64,000 nucleotides of DNA from Stromatinia cepivora (GCA_014898415.1 RCTD01000033.1:124001-188000), one strand, 5' to 3'; positions 44,438 through 58,101 are shown, counted from the stretch's first letter. Numbers and translations: made by a program. The notes: generated from the letters alone by a model not told the origin.

Positions 44438-45235
44438 GTAACAGATTGAATCCAAATAACCTTAAATATCATCCAAAAGTTATATTTCGATATTTCAATA
44501 ATATCTTTGCTTTTGTATATTAGATTATTAAATTCTATATTATAATTCGTCAAAAGAGAAAGGAAGTAGTTTATATCAAAAGATTGGAATCGATATATAG
44601 AGTAAAAAGGGAGAATCAATAAAATAATCTTCAATTCGTTGTATTTCGATATAAATTTTATATTCATATAGTTAGAATGATTATTTATAATCAATAGACA
44701 ATATCCTTTCCCTATTTTTGAATGAGTATAACATTGAAAGATTTTATTAAACCAAATAAGACCGAATGCATTCGATGATTATTCATTGTTTGAAGCTCCG
44801 AAATAAGCCTGATCCTTCATTTCTATCTTATCAATCTATATATTCTATAGATCTCCAAATTCCCTTTTATAAATTAAAGTAGATGGAATAACTATATCGT
44901 TGGCATATATACATACTAAAAAAGTAATAAACTCTTTCGATCCATCCTGCCTAGCTTTCGTAGCTTTATTACAATCATATACACTAACATTCATTATCCT
45001 CTTTATAGTCCTCTCTAAATCAATCATAAAGCTCTTCTCATCTCAATTATATATATTCTTGAATAATATATTATATTTTGTGATTACTTTTATCAACTAA
45101 ATGAAAAAAAGAGAGATAATATAACTCTTTTAAATAATAAAATTCAACAACAATACAAAATAATTCAAATCAGATTATAAAAATACTCAAATACAGCAAT
45201 ATTATCAACTTTCATATACAAATTATCAATATATC

Positions 45236-45517
45236 TGTGATGCACAAGAGCCATAGTAGAACTGAATAAACAGGGTCAATTATATTCTTTAGAATCTACA
45301 ATTGAAGAATTATAGCTCGTAAAGAGCAATTAAATATATATATACAAATACTTATTTATAGACTATAGAATTATGCGTATATATTATTAGGGTTACCATT
45401 TTACTATATTAAATCGTATAATTTGTAATGTATGTATATGAATGATCAGTTTATAAATTGATATAGGAGATAAGAGGTATCACATAATTAGTTTCCTATA
45501 ATTCACGATTTGTGACA
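45236..45517 (-). repeat. 3' LTR of a minus-strand Gypsy element
   Basis: 282 bp. Read on the minus strand it starts TGTCACAAATCGTGAATT and ends GTGCATCACA. It is preceded by a polypurine tract AAAGGAGGGGGTAG and followed by GATAT, the likely target duplication inside the pogo transposase. The partner 5' LTR is not seen within the window. Confidence 0.75.
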
Positions 45518-47223
45518 CTACCCCCTCCTTTGGAAAAGCTTGCCCTCGAATGTTTCACTCCTTTGTTCCATTGCTATTTCATCAGAAACCAGGTTTTGTG
45601 AAGGTTTATAAGCTTTAAATTAAATAAATTGGTTATTTTGATTGATTTGGTCAATTTAATAGAAATTGACCAAATTGACCAAAATTATCGATCAAATTGA
45701 TCAAAATAACGAATGAATTGATCAAATCGATCAAATCGTTTATCAATTGGTTAAATTAATATTGATTCATATTTTCCTTGATTTGGGGAACCTCTGAAAA
45801 GAAAAAGTTTCAATAGAAAAAGGAAGGAGGTTGAATTATAATATAATAATAATAAATAGTTAATATAATTAATTCCGAAATCGATCAAATTAATTGATCA
45901 AATTGATCAAATCAACCAAATTGAACGAAATCGATAAAGATAATGTTACATTTCATTCTTATTATATTCAAGTTTCCTTTTATATGATTTTTGAAATGAT
46001 TATAGGCATAAGTTTTTTGAAATATATTACCTTCGTATTATCTTGGTGATAGCAGTTTGTCTGTTGTATAAAACTCGGATTATATACGTATACGATCAAA
46101 TTCCCTCGAATTTATATAGATTTTCGATTCTTTCATAATTGTATATATATATATTATTATAAAATTATAATATCTAGTTTACTATATTAAAGAATACTTT
46201 TCTTTTCCTTAATTTCATAGATGAATCGTCATCTATATGATTATAATTATCCTTTCCACTTTTATAAAACTTTATTCAATCAATTAATCGATTAGGAAGA
46301 TCAGGCAATATTGGATTGGCTAAATGAAAATCGCATAGAAGGTATAATGATGTTTTAAAATCGGAAGTAGGATACCAGATAAGATCAGTATCGTTATTAA
46401 GCCACAAGATTTTGTATAATAAGGTTTTTCATACATTTTTTATTACTAGGATCTTTTCCATTTTCTATTCCGAATCATCAGTTATATTAATAAACGAAAA
46501 TAGTTCGAATATCTAATTAAAAAAAGGATTATTATATACCTTACATAATCGATCTGAAAAGAAAACAGAATAAATTTTCATTGTAATCGAAAGTTCGAAT
46601 TTGAAAGAACTTCTAGATCGACCAATGATCTTGAATCTTTTTTGAATTGGGAAATCCAATTTCTTGAATAATCTTTGAATAGAATAACTCTTCATATTGA
46701 ACTATACATAATCTCCGATATCGAAATCGATCTTATACCAATAAGTATTCATGGATTTCGATATCTTGGCTTGAACATACAATAAACCTTCTTTCGTTCA
46801 CATAAAAGCTAATCTATTATATTCTATATATATACAAACATCATACATATTTATATCATCTATTGGCTTACTAACATCTTCCTTCCATTCCTATATATAT
46901 TTCAGTGCATATCTGTATAGAGTTTTGTAGGATATAAGCCCTCCTAAGAAATTGTATGAAAAAGTAAATTGCATGTAATCTATTATAAATAGGAATTCTG
47001 ATCAATCGTTTTGATAGTAACTAATAAATGGTTTTAACTACTATTGAAGGTACTAATTATAGATCTCAATTTGATCATCGATTTGAAGATAATGAACAAT
47101 GAATAATTTGAAATCGATTCTTAGGATTTGATTGAATTCCTTCCAGAACTGTGATATGAATTGAAAGCCGCAATCTAATACTATAATATCAAGGGGACTA
47201 TAATATCGATATATATAATAAAG
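45518..47223 (-). mobile_element. Gypsy element, 3' part (rest of integrase, spacer to 3' LTR)
   Basis: On the minus strand, just below the Copia insertion, IIVLDCGFQFISQFWKEF (near 47150) is the integrase core with its GxQFxSxFW motif; the second catalytic Asp has neighbours LDCG where the family has SDRG. IVHYLQIDDQIEIYN follows in place of TAHHPQTDGQTE. The remainder to 45518 is degraded 3' coding and noncoding sequence, including a stretch rich in GATCAAAT near 45630-45945. TAAAG at 47219-47223 is shared with the Copia right flank. Confidence 0.8.
45630..45945. repeat. GATCAA-rich low-complexity stretch
   Basis: Repeated ATTGATCAAAT/AATTGATCAA phrases in both directions, interrupted at 45765-45870. 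It lies within the 3' region of the Gypsy element. Confidence 0.6.
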
Positions 47224-47532
47224 TGTCACGGAAAGCCCCGCAATCCCCTGTATCTTATGAAGGATCAAAGCGTATACTTTCCAATCGGAATGAAGGATCT
47301 ACTAGCCCTTACCAATCCACCAATCGATAAGATGATCCTGATATACTAATAAACAAAGATCTAGTCTAATTAAGGTGTATATCGGCTAGATAACCATTCA
47401 TTTGTTCTATATATACAACTTTTGATTTATATAATTAAGGGCAAATCATTCAATTCTTTTATTCTACCAATCATGTGTACTACCTATTCAACAATCCCTG
47501 AAAATACTATGTAATCATATTATTCCATAATA
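47224..47532 (+). repeat. 5' LTR of Copia A
   Basis: 309 bp, starts TGTCACGGAAAGCCCCGC and ends TTCCATAATA. It differs from the 3' LTR mainly by transitions. Confidence 0.88.
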
Positions 47533-49019
47533 ATTATAAACCTGGTAATTCTTAAAATCTATACAACTTTTTATTCAATGATTATTAAGTATTCAAGGGA
47601 TTATTCTTAAAATATCATTTCTATTTTATTTATAATTCAATATTCATATCAATTCAATTACTTTTATTTAATATAACAAAGGATCAAAATAATCTTCTTT
47701 TTACAATCCATATTTAATGACCGGAGTGATATCTATACTTGAAAAATAAATGTCAAATTCAAAGAATCTGGGATTCAGTCAATCCAGAGAACGATCCATT
47801 TGTTTCTATATCAACGATATCCACTCCAAATTTTGATTTGATGAATAAGTCTATCTATATTTAAATCGATTAATTTTCAATCAAACCACTTATTTTACCT
47901 TCCACTATCGATCTTTAAGCCAAATATGATTAAAAGAAACAAATTCAATATCAAAAGGAATTCTTGGAATATTTTGTAGTGATTCAATTCAGGGAAAATA
48001 TAAATGGAGATACAAAGATGAAAGATTCTGATAGTAATATATTGGGATCTACTTTTAATAGATCTATTATTCCATTTTTAATCATTTTTCAAGAAATCTT
48101 CTCCAAACTTGTTTCTCTCCAATTGGAGTATCGATACCAATAACAAAAATATATATAGAATTACAAAGCTTTCAGGGATGTTTACAAATAGATTGAATCG
48201 TCAATTGATCAAATATACCTTATAAAGTTATCCATTTTTAATCAAAATATTATAATTCTTCCACTCAAAACGATCATCAATATACTCAAAAAGAAACTCG
48301 TATCTACAATAACTACTACCAAGCTTACAGTATTACAAGAATATCGGTCTGTTTTAGTGCAAGCTTTGTTCAACAGAATTGATTCTATCAAATGGTATAG
48401 GGATTGGATTATAGTTTATACCAAAGCTTTTATATACGAAATCATTAAGATATAAAATGAAATTATTATCAATACTTTTCTACAAACTATTGATACCAAA
48501 ATGCTTCCAATTTAGGCAAATATTATAATCATATAGATCAAAATGAATAATCAGTTCGGATTATCCAACCTTTTATTCAAATAATTCGGAAATATTTTTG
48601 AAGGATTAATCTTCCAGGATTCTATTTTTTTAAAAGTTAAAGAAGGAATATATTCTATATTTATCTTTTTTCAAAATAATAAAAGGTTTAAAAAAAATAA
48701 AAAGAGTATCAATTCTGGAAACAATCAAGGGATCAAAAAGATCTGGGAATATCCTTATAGAACTGAATCTGAATAAAACAATAGAATTGATTATAATCAT
48801 ACTGTATATAATTACAAAGCCATAAAGTTAACACTTATTAGAAGGATTAATCCATTATTCAAAAAAATATTCAGCGAAAACGAACTATAAACAATTAAGG
48901 ATCGAACAAGATCGCATTCATAGAAGCAGTTTCACTCTGATTGGATCAAAAGGAAATGAATAAAAGATTCCATTAATCCTTCAAAACCTTCAATCAACAC
49001 TACTATCTTGAATGCTCGA

Positions 49020-52000
49020 TACAACCAATTAAAGGTATACTCTACAATAATGAGAATATATTATCTATTCAATAGCATTTTACTCGATAATTATAATATT
49101 ATATATATCGTAAACGATATATCTCTATTAAATGATCATCGATATTGATCATCCGATCCTAATGATTTTGTAGAAATAAGCATTTTCAGTTTTCAAATCC
49201 TAGGATACAGGGTTTGTATTATCAAAGAGATCATTAAAAGAAAAGATTACTCTAATAATAATCTGATCTTGAACGATGTAGTATTCATCCCTGGTTTTCA
49301 TATTAATATCGTTTCGGAAACTCGATTGAAGAAAGCTGGCCTATGGTTTTCAGAATATAACTGTACTTTTTATAAAGGAGATCATACAAATAGTATAATA
49401 ATTACTCAATGTATTCATATTGAAAATCTTGTATTCTTAGAATATAAACCGCTTTCTATTTATTCGAATACTCTTTTATCTATTCCCATAAACAATCCTT
49501 CTATAATATACCCAACAATGAACAGAAAAATAAACAAAGCATTCTATTGTTCTTACAATCCATCTCTTTCAAGAGAAAATACAAATGAAATATAATATAA
49601 ACGTTTTAAACATCTGAAAAAGGAAGCTCTTGAACATTTAATATTTGTAATACAAAACATCAAAATAAAAGATATTATTTATTCCAATTACGCCGATTGC
49701 ATTCGTATTTATACAAAGCAAATCATTTCTCGTACTTCAAGTGATCGTCAGCCATCTCAGTCTTTCTACAAAATTCAATAGGATCTTTTTGATTTCGATA
49801 AAGAATATAATAATATATTATAACTTCTATTGATCAAAGAAATATATTATGATAAGATCTTTTTATATCCAATTTATCACAAAACATATAACAAAGTATT
49901 TATAATCATCCAAAACTTTGTAATCTAAATTCATTATAAATATAATTTAACGATTGTAATGATTAAACAGGATAATAATATATCTATTATTGGAATTATA
50001 AGAGCAACGTTATTTGAGAAATAAATCAAACAAAAAGATATCGAACTCGAACTATCCCCATCTTATATATATAAATCCAATAAAGAATCAGAATGTATAA
50101 AACAAGAAATAATCATAAAACAGATAAAAATACGGATTATAACAGATTTACCGGACAAATTATAGATGGAAATAATGCAAATTGCTATTTACTTATATAA
50201 TATAAATCCTTTAAAGACCAAATCCTTCAAATCATTCAATGAAATACTCAATACATAATTCTGTAATTACCTTTACAAAAATAATCCCTTACTTGTAAAG
50301 AAAATATCTAACGATCTCTATCCCAACTGGAATGGAATCTATAGGTATGAATACCGAGTTTACCCTTTGAATAAAAACAGAGAAATTGGAATTAATAGGA
50401 AATGGTACAAAATCAATCCTCGAGCATATATTGAATATTTAGTGGACTATATCCCAAGTATATTGATCTATTGTATATGAATACCCAAGCTCAATAGAAT
50501 TATTATTATTCGAAACATAACATTCAATAAAGAATTCATTTATCATATAAATTCCATCAATCGAATAATCGATATTTATATTATAAAAAAACTTAAGCAG
50601 TTTACTAAAGCCCTTAACCTACAAGATTATATCAAATTGAACAGAACGATTATTCAAAACAAGGACAATCATGAGGATTTCATTTACCTATCTATTTTCA
50701 TAGATCGAAAAGCCCTTAACTTATCCATTAAGTATACTTCAGATCTATTGCCTATAAACAAACTGATCTTGGGGGTAGATATAGATCTGAAAGGTGATAA
50801 TGGAAATAAAAAAATCGATTTAGAATTATTCAATCCATTTAATCCTTCAGGTGATAAGGATAAGGTATACAATAAAGATATATAAGTATTAATCGATCCT
50901 TCCATTAAAGAAATTGAAGAAACCGATTCTTTCATTGAAAAACAATTATATTTCGCAAATAAAGATATTGATATTACTCAAAAAGATACTTGTAACAATA
51001 ATATAGATCCTGATTTCATCGAATATGTTGATATAAGGAATATAAAATATAAGCCTATTAATCATACCACCAAAATTCTTCATGGTATATATAAAAATAA
51101 CTTAGAGACCATTTCAATCGATCAACCTCAATATTCCAAAAGAAAGTATATATATTGAAATGATCAATCAAAGTATTCCATAAAAGAAATCTAATCATTA
51201 CAAAGACTACTACATTCTATATATTCATTTGATCGACTTATAGAGGATTCGCGGATTTATGATCTCGAATAGATATCTAAAAGAGCTCGTATTATAAGGA
51301 TTGAAATACCCAGAGTTCAAATCAATCCGTTTAAGTTTCAATTATACGATTACCACTCGGAGTTATCTCTCTTTCGGAAATCACCTAACTCTCGTATCCC
51401 AAAGCAATCAATATGTATACAAAAGCAATTATATATATAATAATGCTATTAAGAAAACAATCCCAATACTGAATCCTATATAGAAATTATCATATCTCAA
51501 AGGACAGATTTAATAGGATTATTCCGTTTAAACAATTTTCATTCTACATTCTGATCTGATCAATAAAGAATGGATGATATAAAGAAATATTCCCAATTTG
51601 TAATAGTTCATAATATAATCACCGCTGGAATTGAAGTAAAACCATTATTGCCTTTTATCTGATTTATAATCAATGGATTATAAATAATACCATTTCTTCG
51701 AATTCATATATTTGCAGCTCCAAAATTACCTCGTTTTTATTATCAATTAGAAAATCATCAAATGGGATATTAATTCAAATAAGATTGCAATCTTAAGGTT
51801 AATAATCTTAAAACTAGGAAAACCTGGCGTGAAATCGATTCTGGATCGGAACCTTCAAAACCGATCCCCCTTTAATAAATGTTTATATATAAATATAATA
51901 ATTAAGGTCTAATCATTTGTTATCGCTTATATTTAATAATACAAAGAGATCTCCAGATTAAAAGTATTATTGAGATTATTTACACCATTATATTAGCAGA

Positions 52001-53285
52001 TCGATTATTCCGAATTGTAATAATAATCATCACTAAATACAATCTCGAAACAAAGTAATACAATATAATCAACATCTTTATCAATACTCTACATAATCCT
52101 TCCGGTATCCCAATTGTATATTATCTACCTGATAAATACAAAATCCCAAACAAAAATGTCATAATCGATCGAATTTTGTATAATCTACAAGATTCCCCAA
52201 CTATATAGTTTAAGGATTTCATTTGGACACTCAAGAAATTAGGATTGATATAATACAAAAAGAAACTATGTTTATATATTAACCCAAAGTATACCATCAT
52301 GATTCTTTTCTTCGTAAATAATGTTCAAATCATTTATTATAAGAAAAACAAATCAATTACCACAAAGATCACTAAAGGAATCAAAACTATATATAAACTA
52401 CAAGATCTAAGAAACACTAAATGATTTCTGAGTATACATATACTCCGTAATCGATCCAAGAAAAAGTTATAATTAGTTTATAATATATATATTAAAAAGA
52501 TTACTAAGAAATTCAAAGTAACAAATAAGACAACAAGTATACCGCTCCCGATAATGATATTTCGGAAAAATCAGGGTCAAGCTCCTATATATATTATAAA
52601 AATATATTAAAAGAAAGTAAACTCAATATTATATACTACAATCATTATAAAAGCGAATATATCATTCATTACTTCGCAATTGAGCCATTATTTGACCAAC
52701 CCATTAAACAATTATATAAAAGCTATCGATCACTGTTTACAATATTTATAGAATATAAGGTATCTCACGATCTAATATAATGATGATCAAATACCACAAC
52801 TTCTCATTTTCTCAAATACTTCTTTTACAAATGATTTAGATATTTATCAATCATCCTAAAAGTATATTATATCCCTTTTCGATAATTTAATTATATAGAA
52901 AGTGTTCAAACAAAATATTATAATTATTTCGATTATCGAAGTAGAGCTTCTCGGAGTTGAGTATATATCAAAAGAAACTATAATAATCTTATATTTCTTA
53001 AAAAAAATCGATTTAGTAATGAAAAAGCTTATAACGATCTTCTATAACAACCAATAAACGATTAGATTAATAATTGGTGAGAACAAATGGATTATTATGA
53101 AACTATATTACATTGATATTCAAAATATATGATTACATTAAGAATATTCAAAAGGGAACTTTTATATAATTTATCTATTGACCATTGATATGATTACTGA
53201 CAAACTCACCAAGAATTTTACAAAACAAAAGTTCGAATACTTCCGATTTCTTTTCAATCTATAAAATATAAACAATAGGATTATA
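49020..53285 (+). pseudogene. RIP-degraded pol polyprotein of Copia A
   Basis: The order protease tail/Gag-pre-integrase, integrase, reverse transcriptase, RNase H is seen. Retropepsin-end block VFIPGFHINIVSETRLKKAG lies at 49280-49340. RT blocks include NPSGIPIVYYLPD and ILYNLQDSPTI (LYGLRDSP in the family), and the catalytic DD pair is NN. The RNase H signature is TEAEL-like IIEVELLGVEY and QSS.KYIISLF. It ends near 53285 with FEYFRFLFNL. Dozens of TGA/TAA/TAG stops replace Trp, Gln and Arg codons. Confidence 0.75.
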
Positions 53286-55190
53286 GAGTTTGAATAATAA
53301 CAATTATAAAGCTTGAGTAATAACGATTATAAAACTTGAATAACGATAATCTGGAGTTTGTATTTCTTCCCTTTAATATAGATAAAATGAGTCCTATTTG
53401 GTATTCCAGATTATTATACTTTTCTATAATGTACTCCAATTCGTATACTTTATATTCATTGGAAAACAAAGAACAATCAAAGCCGATCATTTCTTCGCTC
53501 TTTACCTTTCTATCTTCGAAGAAGGATAAACTTCTTTCTAAGTTTAATAACTTAAAGTTCAAATAAAAGAGCCTCTGGATTATCCGCAACAATCAAGGAA
53601 CAAAGAACAATTGGAGCAATCAGAACTATTAATACTATTGGTATTATAAGAATTAAGGAACTATCCCTCCTTTCCTTTTTCTTTAAATATATCATCTGCT
53701 TTTTCCTCTTCTTCTTCTTCATTATTCTTTCTTTTTCATCTTTATTATCGCTTTCCGAAATCACAATATACTTCTTCCGCTCAATCTTTCGAGGACTTCA
53801 ATGAATAATATAATAAGGAAAAAGGGAATAATAATATAGGGACGAAAGAACAATTTCTCTCTTCTCCTCGATCTCCAGTATCACCTTTATTGTAATTCTG
53901 TATCCCTACTTGGATTATACAACCAATAATCAGTATATTATAAAGATAGAGGGTGAACGAAAAACTTACTTTCGAATTTTGCCGATGAACGGTGATATAA
54001 TAATCTACTAGAGAATGAAGGAAAACCAGTAAAGGAATATACAAATGAATACTACAATTCCAATATCGACGATTATTCGGTTTGGAAGAATCAATAAAGC
54101 ATTCACTATAGAAATTATATCTCTCAACAATCAACGATTTTATACATCAAATATATAAATGATCATTCCTTTCCTTACAACTCCCTTTATCTCTTGTTTT
54201 GACTAAAAAACTAACAACTTTCGATAATCTTTTTTCTCTTTTTTTTTCATCTAATTCATTATCCGAAAAACCCGGTACCGAAAAATCGAATGGATCATCA
54301 TCATTAAATGAAGAAATATTCCCTCTTTTCTCTTTTTCATTGAATGATCTTTGTTTCGATAATTACAAATATAGAATTAGTAAAACCTTTCAATTATATA
54401 ATAGGATTCAAAAATGAAATCTATTTCCAAATTATTATTTGAATCTATAATTGATAATTGACCACAACAAATAACAATTCCTTCGACAAAGGGGAACGGT
54501 TTCTAAAATAAATGATAGTGCATCATTCTAAAAACAGATTTAGTTAAATTATACTTTTAAAGATCGATATCTTGATTCATTATCTATATTAGACTTATTA
54601 ATTCTTTCTATTCGATTTATTAATCCTTTAAAAAAATATTAAGATCTTCTTTTATACTCAATTCTCTCAAAACTTTCTTCTCAATTACTGTTTGCCTAAT
54701 ACGATTGAGATTCGCTTATTTAACCTTCTTAGACCCCAAAATCTTAGATATAATAATAATCAATAAAAGCTTAATTAAAACAAAAACAAAAATACGAAAA
54801 AGGGATCCATATACCTTTAAAAAATTCATTTATTTTACTTCGCTATCACGATCAATATACTATAACCTAGCAATTATATACATTCTCAATTACTATACTG
54901 CAAGATCGATCAATTATCTATATTCTTCTGATAGAAAACTTTCTTTTTATTATTCAAAATCTTGATTTTGAAGAATATTGTAGATAACAAATCGAAGATC
55001 AAAAGAAATTTGCGATTTATATATACTCAAATTCTTTTCTATTCTAAAGGTACCAGAATCATTTCAGGTTTATATATTATACCAATCCTTGATTAACATC
55101 TGCTTATAATCGCCTTACATATTCATTTACGAATCATATGAATTACCATTTTTTATATCTTTCCATTTGTTTCAGATCGCCTTCCGATCT
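53286..55190. other. Unexplained 1.9-kb tail of Copia A
   Basis: Lies between the end of pol and the polypurine tract. Plus frames hold open pieces at 53336-53566 (LPFNIDKMSPIWYSRLLYF) and 54199-54417 (SSNSLSEKPGTEKSNGSSS); the minus strand is open at 53281-53592, 53552-53764 and 53781-54134. No known domain. It may be an extra ORF, a captured host fragment or an older nested insertion. Confidence 0.4.
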
Positions 55191-55198
55191 AGGGGGTG

Positions 55199-55507
55199 TA
55201 TCACGGAAAGCTTTGTAATCCCTTATATCTTATAAAGAATCAAAGCGTATACTTTCCAATCAGAATGAAAGATCTACTAACCCTTACCAATCCATCAATT
55301 GATAAAATAATCCTGATATACTAATAAACAAAGATCTAACCTAATTAAAGTACATATCAACTAGATAACCACTTATTTGTTCTATATATACAACTCTTGA
55401 TTCATATAATCAAGAGCAAGTCATTCAATTCTTTTACTCTACCAATCACGTGTACCACCTATTCAACGATCCCTGAAAGTACTGTGTAATCATACTATCC
55501 CGTGATA
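55199..55507 (+). repeat. 3' LTR of Copia A
   Basis: 309 bp, starts TATCACGGAAAGCTTTG (TG mutated to TA) and ends CCCGTGATA, followed by TAAAG. Confidence 0.88.
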
Positions 55508-57171
55508 TAAAGATATAGTTGTACTTAAGCTCAAGTATCGATTGATTTGTAATAAAATATAGAGATAGCTTGCTTCGTTAATCGATTAATAATAACTAAA
55601 ACATTATTATATCCATATTTATTCTTATTAAAGTTGTAATAGTTTATAATAACATACTGCTATACTCGATTAGGAATCGGAAATGGATATAATAAACCAG
55701 GGGTATAATTATATAAAATAGAATTGTATTTGCAAGTATAATAATTATGTATATATCTGACTACGATATTGTGCATTCTGGGCCAATAGTATTATTGAAA
55801 TAATAAAAAGTAGGTTTTGCTTGTACCAGAATAAACAGTGGAAACGGAATTATAGGCTTCACGAATCAAATAAATTCGAAAATTGTTGACATTAAATATT
55901 ATTAGATAATCATTATAAAGCAAAAGATCATTTTGGAATGATATATATTTATAATCTTGAATAGTTTGCATTTTAAATATTAGTAAGTTATCTATAGTTT
56001 TATTTGTTTCGATAATATGGTTAATTAGATCGAATCGAGGAGCGATTTCATTCAAATCGATATTAGTAATCGCTATTTCGTTTTAATGATGCTTTTGTAA
56101 AGCTTTTTTTATAATTTCGGTATCAATTTAATTGTTTTTAATAAACTATTGAAAGCGATTCTTCTTCTTAGTATAATTCTGGAAATCCAATTCGTTGATT
56201 CGATAGATTAAAATATTAGTGAAAAAATTATCTTTTCTAAAGTGATATATAATAATGAAGTTATAATTAATTAGAACTTCTGTTTAACAAACTTATCAGG
56301 CATTAAGAATCTTGATAATCATGAAATATTTGAGGGCCTTATAATTAGTATAAATCTTGATTTTATATAATAAATTAGTGAATTCCATTTTCCAATGATT
56401 GAGAGATTGAATGATTGATAGTATTTCCTTGTTATGAACTTCATAGTTCAGTTTAGCAGCAATTATGATTTTGAAGAAATAAATTACAAGAAATCAATCT
56501 TCGCCATACTATTATAATAATATATTAGCAATTACCCCATCGGATATATTTGTTTCGAGTATATAAAGGAATCAATAATTATAATGTTATAGGAACAGAA
56601 CAGAGATAAGCTTTTTCTTCAAGATATTGAATATATTTTAGTATACTTCGTCGAATATGAATTTAACGTTTGCTTTAATAAATTCGTTGAAAGGTTTCAC
56701 TATTATATTATAGTCCTTAATGAACTATCGATAAAAATTACAAAAACCAAAGAATGATTGAATCCCTTTCATTATTATCGGAAAGGTTCAATTCTCAATT
56801 ATTTTAATCTTTTCAGGGTTTACCTTTACTCCTTTAATAGAGATAATAAAGCCCAAATACTTGATATATATAATATTGAATTCGTATTTCTTGAGATCTG
56901 TTTGTAGGCTAACAGTTTCTAATCATTCGAGAATTAGTTTGATATAAATTTGGTGCTTTTTTTCGTTCTCGGAATAGATTAGAATATTGTCGAAATATAT
57001 TGTATAGAAAATATCTAGGTAATCGAATAGAATATCATTCATATAATACTAATAGGTTACAAAATCATTCGTTAATCCGAATAATACGACCTTGTATTTG
57101 TATAATCTGTATTGGGTTCGAAAGGTAGTATACTTTTTCGAAACAGGATCCATTTTTATACAATAGAAAAC

Positions 57172-57477
57172 TTAACGAATATCGAATTTGATAAAAATCT
57201 TAGTATCAGAAAGCCGAGAAAACATTTCGTCGATTAAAGGGAGAGGATACCGATCCTTATGCATCAAGGAATTCAATAATCTGAAATCTATACAAAACCT
57301 CAAATTATCATTAAGTTTCTTAACGAATAAAACGGATATAGTATAAGGAACTTGATTAAATTCAATGAAACCTTTGCTGAAATTATCCATAATATATTCT
57401 TTGACGATTTCCAATTGTTCCAAAAATATCTTATAAAGTGGATTATAATACAAAACTTGTTCTTCTTCATTTTCCAA
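57172..57477 (-). pseudogene. Open segment of Gypsy reverse transcriptase
   Basis: 101 codons of the RT domain: EQLEIVKEYIMDNFSKGFIE, then VPYTISVLFVKK, LRFCIDFRLLNSL, RYPLPLIDEMFSRL and FIKFDIR. The last Asp corresponds to the first catalytic Asp of the family (TKLDLR). Downstream the YVDD-type motif reads TIYFDNILIY (DD changed to DN), so the enzyme would be inactive. Confidence 0.8.
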
Positions 57478-57956
57478 TATAATTTTATGATTATAAAATC
57501 GATTAAAAAGTAAGATGTTTGATTCATATTTGGAAAAGGTTCGATGATACTATCGATATTCAAATGGTATTTTAGATTCTAAATCGATTTTGGTTAATAC
57601 TCGATCGAATTTCTTTCGAACTTTTGTATTCTTGAATTCGATCAAAGCAATCAATACTCTTTCTTCTATATATCATTTGTTTCATTGGAAATCTATTATA
57701 TTATCAAATTCTTTCAAAATAATAATAAAAAATTCAATTTGTTTATCTCTTTTATATTTTAATTAGAATTTATCAGATTTGAGTATATATAAATCAAGGA
57801 CTTCGAGTGATATACAGGGAAAGCATTTATAGATCTATAATAGTGATATAATTGATTAAGAAGGAAATGGATTGAATTTAAAAGGAATCGGGATTTCTTT
57901 CTTTTCAATAAAAATCTGTATTACATTTATATTTGAAGGTTCTTATTGTATATTAC

Positions 57957-58101
57957 TGTTGGACAGACTTCGTAAGGGGGTGTATATACAAAACGTGTAT
58001 GGGGTAAAGATGGTTCTATTATTCTGTCTAACCCCTTTATATAATGGGGTTCTATTAATTTATATAGATGCTGCCATCCTATTTACGATATAGGGGAAAC
58101 A
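57957..58101 (-). mobile_element. Possible 145-bp solo LTR or small insertion inside Gypsy
   Basis: Bounded by TGTTGGACAG and GGGGAAACA (TG..CA ends, TGTT/AACA inverted). Its G/C content is far above the surrounding RIP-degraded DNA. Flanks ATTAC and TATGA do not match as a target duplication, so the limits are uncertain. Confidence 0.35.

Larger units (their letters stand above)
42100..45235 (-). mobile_element. Second pogo-type transposon (DDE_1 with NxDEKSF motif), broken by two LTR elements
   Basis: On the minus strand the transposase reads, from high to low coordinates, DEKSFMI (about 45040, preceded by a stop where the family has Trp/Met), MNVSVYDCNKATKARQDGSK, VIPSTLIYK, then NNHSNYMNIKF and LILPFYSIYRFQSFDINYF down to WIQSVT at 44445. 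It is cut there by the small LTR element (42761-44437) and resumes at 42760 with IYNILKSFEKAGIYSINKN, then SIELEQAL and a basic Lys/Glu-rich C-terminal part to about 42100. Its N-terminal part is missing because the Gypsy element joins at 45235. Its inner terminal repeat was not firmly located. It is a different subfamily from the elements at 2787 and 8881. Confidence 0.75.
47224..55507 (+). mobile_element. Copia LTR retrotransposon A, nested in the Gypsy integrase
   Basis: 8284 bp with 309-bp LTRs (47224-47532, 55199-55507) and target duplication TAAAG (47219-47223, 55508-55512). The pol order on the plus strand is Copia type. VVFIPGFHINIVSETRLKKA (about 49280) precedes a Gag-pre-integrase/integrase region. 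Reverse transcriptase is at about 52060-52760 (LHNPSGIPIVYYLPD; MILFFVNNVQIIYY with DD mutated to NN). The RNase H end is near 53180 (YYIDIQNI; YLLTIDMITDKLTKN). Every frame is broken by RIP stops. From the pol end (about 53285) to the polypurine tract AGGGGGTG before the 3' LTR lie a further 1.9 kb with no known domain, so the element is longer than the usual 5-6 kb. Confidence 0.85.

Noticed and set aside
44413..44694. Minus ORF of 93 codons as a gene
   Set aside because: Catalytic-domain remnant of the second pogo transposase that runs into the 3' LTR of the inserted element.
45630..45945. GATCAA-rich stretch as a CRISPR-like array
   Set aside because: Units are short, irregular and without spacers, and the organism is a eukaryote; it is low-complexity sequence within a Gypsy element.
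47053..47268. Minus ORF of 71 codons as a gene
   Set aside because: It is a chimera: its start lies in the Copia A LTR and its body is the Gypsy integrase core across the insertion junction.
57872..58093. 73-codon plus ORF
   Set aside because: Antisense to the Gypsy protease region and open only because it crosses the unmutated 145-bp island.
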